From assembly GCA_900128585.1 (NCBI GenBank), contig LT642247.1:1-28404 (forward strand): a stretch of 28,404 nt of DNA. Direction: 5' to 3'. Below, one piece after another: positions 27,948 to 28,404 of the stretch (positions within the stretch are counted from its first letter, which is position 1; each line of letters opens with the position of its first letter). The notes beneath the pieces are model-generated. The model had not been told where the DNA came from and did no database searches. It saw only the letters and a program-made list of their open reading frames with translations. The position numbers and the translations under genes were made by a program. The DNA is from Stramenopiles sp. TOSAG23-3 (taxonomy: Eukaryota; Sar).

Positions 27948-28404
27948 CGTCAAATTGTCGCCCGACGCATGCCATAAATAATGGGGCTACTCACTACCTA
28001 TGATACAGTCGTATTTTTACAGCGCTCTGTGTGTGAGAGATAAAATGCTGTGTATGACTGGCAAGGGTGCATTTCGGCAATATAACTAGTCGAACTTCCA
28101 TTTTCACGGGAGTTAAATAATAATAATTAATAAAATAACATCAACACAGCATACGTAACAGTTCTATTTCTCGTTCTTCCGGTGGTGGTCTCTCCTCTCC
28201 TCTCCTCTCCTCCTCTCCAGATGATAAATTGGAATTTAAAATGTATTACTCATAAGTTTCTGAAGTTGTCGTTTACTCATATTATTCATAGTAGAATAGA
28301 GATACGTAGTACAGTGTGTACGGGTCCCCGCCCGCCAAGGGCGAGGAATGCGGTTTGTTCCAACACCTCACCACGGCAAATCCTGCTTCGACAATAGGTG
28401 TAAG
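27948..28404. other. Upstream intergenic region of the fusion gene
   Basis: A TTATTTATGG on the minus strand (27971-27981) lies about 25-30 bases before the ATG at 27947 and could be its TATA-like element. The remainder is AT-rich to mixed with no supported gene; the frame at 28182-28397 includes the microsatellite and lacks features. The window ends in unassigned sequence. Confidence 0.5.
28189..28218 (+). repeat. (TCTCC)n microsatellite
   Basis: About five TCTCC/TCTCC-like pentamers in tandem form a pyrimidine-only tract ending in TCCTCTCC. It lies about 240 bases before the start of the NAT fusion gene on the opposite strand. Confidence 0.85.

Noticed and set aside
1-28404. tRNA, rRNA genes or CRISPR arrays
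   Set aside because: No T-loop-like GGTTCGAATCC boxes with paired arms, no rRNA cores and no regularly spaced repeats were seen by eye.

Overview
This window is nuclear DNA from an intron-poor microbial eukaryote. The evidence is a 14.1 kb uninterrupted gene for the transcription co-activator scaffold TRRAP/Tra1, an ankyrin-repeat gene, a large secreted-type mosaic receptor-like protein with multiple membrane helices, and no bacterial operon structure. Genes are moderately GC-rich and several intergenic stretches are very AT-rich. No spliceosomal introns are needed to read the main genes. An intron-poor protist or alga (for example a red alga or another unicellular lineage) fits, but the sequence alone does not settle the lineage.

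Layout: (1) 60-701 (+) encodes a small secreted Cys-rich protein with CX3C spacing. (2) 1236-15383 (-) encodes the TRRAP/Tra1-like pseudokinase scaffold, about 4715 aa; it converges with gene 1. (3) 15384-16806 is a divergent intergenic region with a very AT-rich core. (4) 16807-17532 (+) encodes an ankyrin-repeat protein. (5) 17673-17907 holds a gene-fragment repeat, and a decayed inverted copy lies at 24535-24709. (6) 18985-23751 (+) encodes a beta-helix / IPT-TIG / Calx-beta-like / multi-TM protein with a C-terminal coiled coil. Its reading frame is broken twice, and the two breaks compensate. (7) 23752-24561 holds small broken or uncertain ORFs. (8) 24717-27947 (-) encodes an unusual fusion: a complete arylamine N-acetyltransferase joined to a long AT-rich region carrying SAM-methyltransferase motifs. 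(9) 27948-28404 is intergenic, with a short CT-rich microsatellite.

The genes do not form an obvious pathway. TRRAP/Tra1 is a housekeeping chromatin factor, while the right half (about 17.5-28.4 kb) looks accessory: duplicated fragments, broken frames and a compositional chimera. The strongest candidate for something undescribed is the NAT-methyltransferase fusion, which has a sharp base-composition step at the domain junction.
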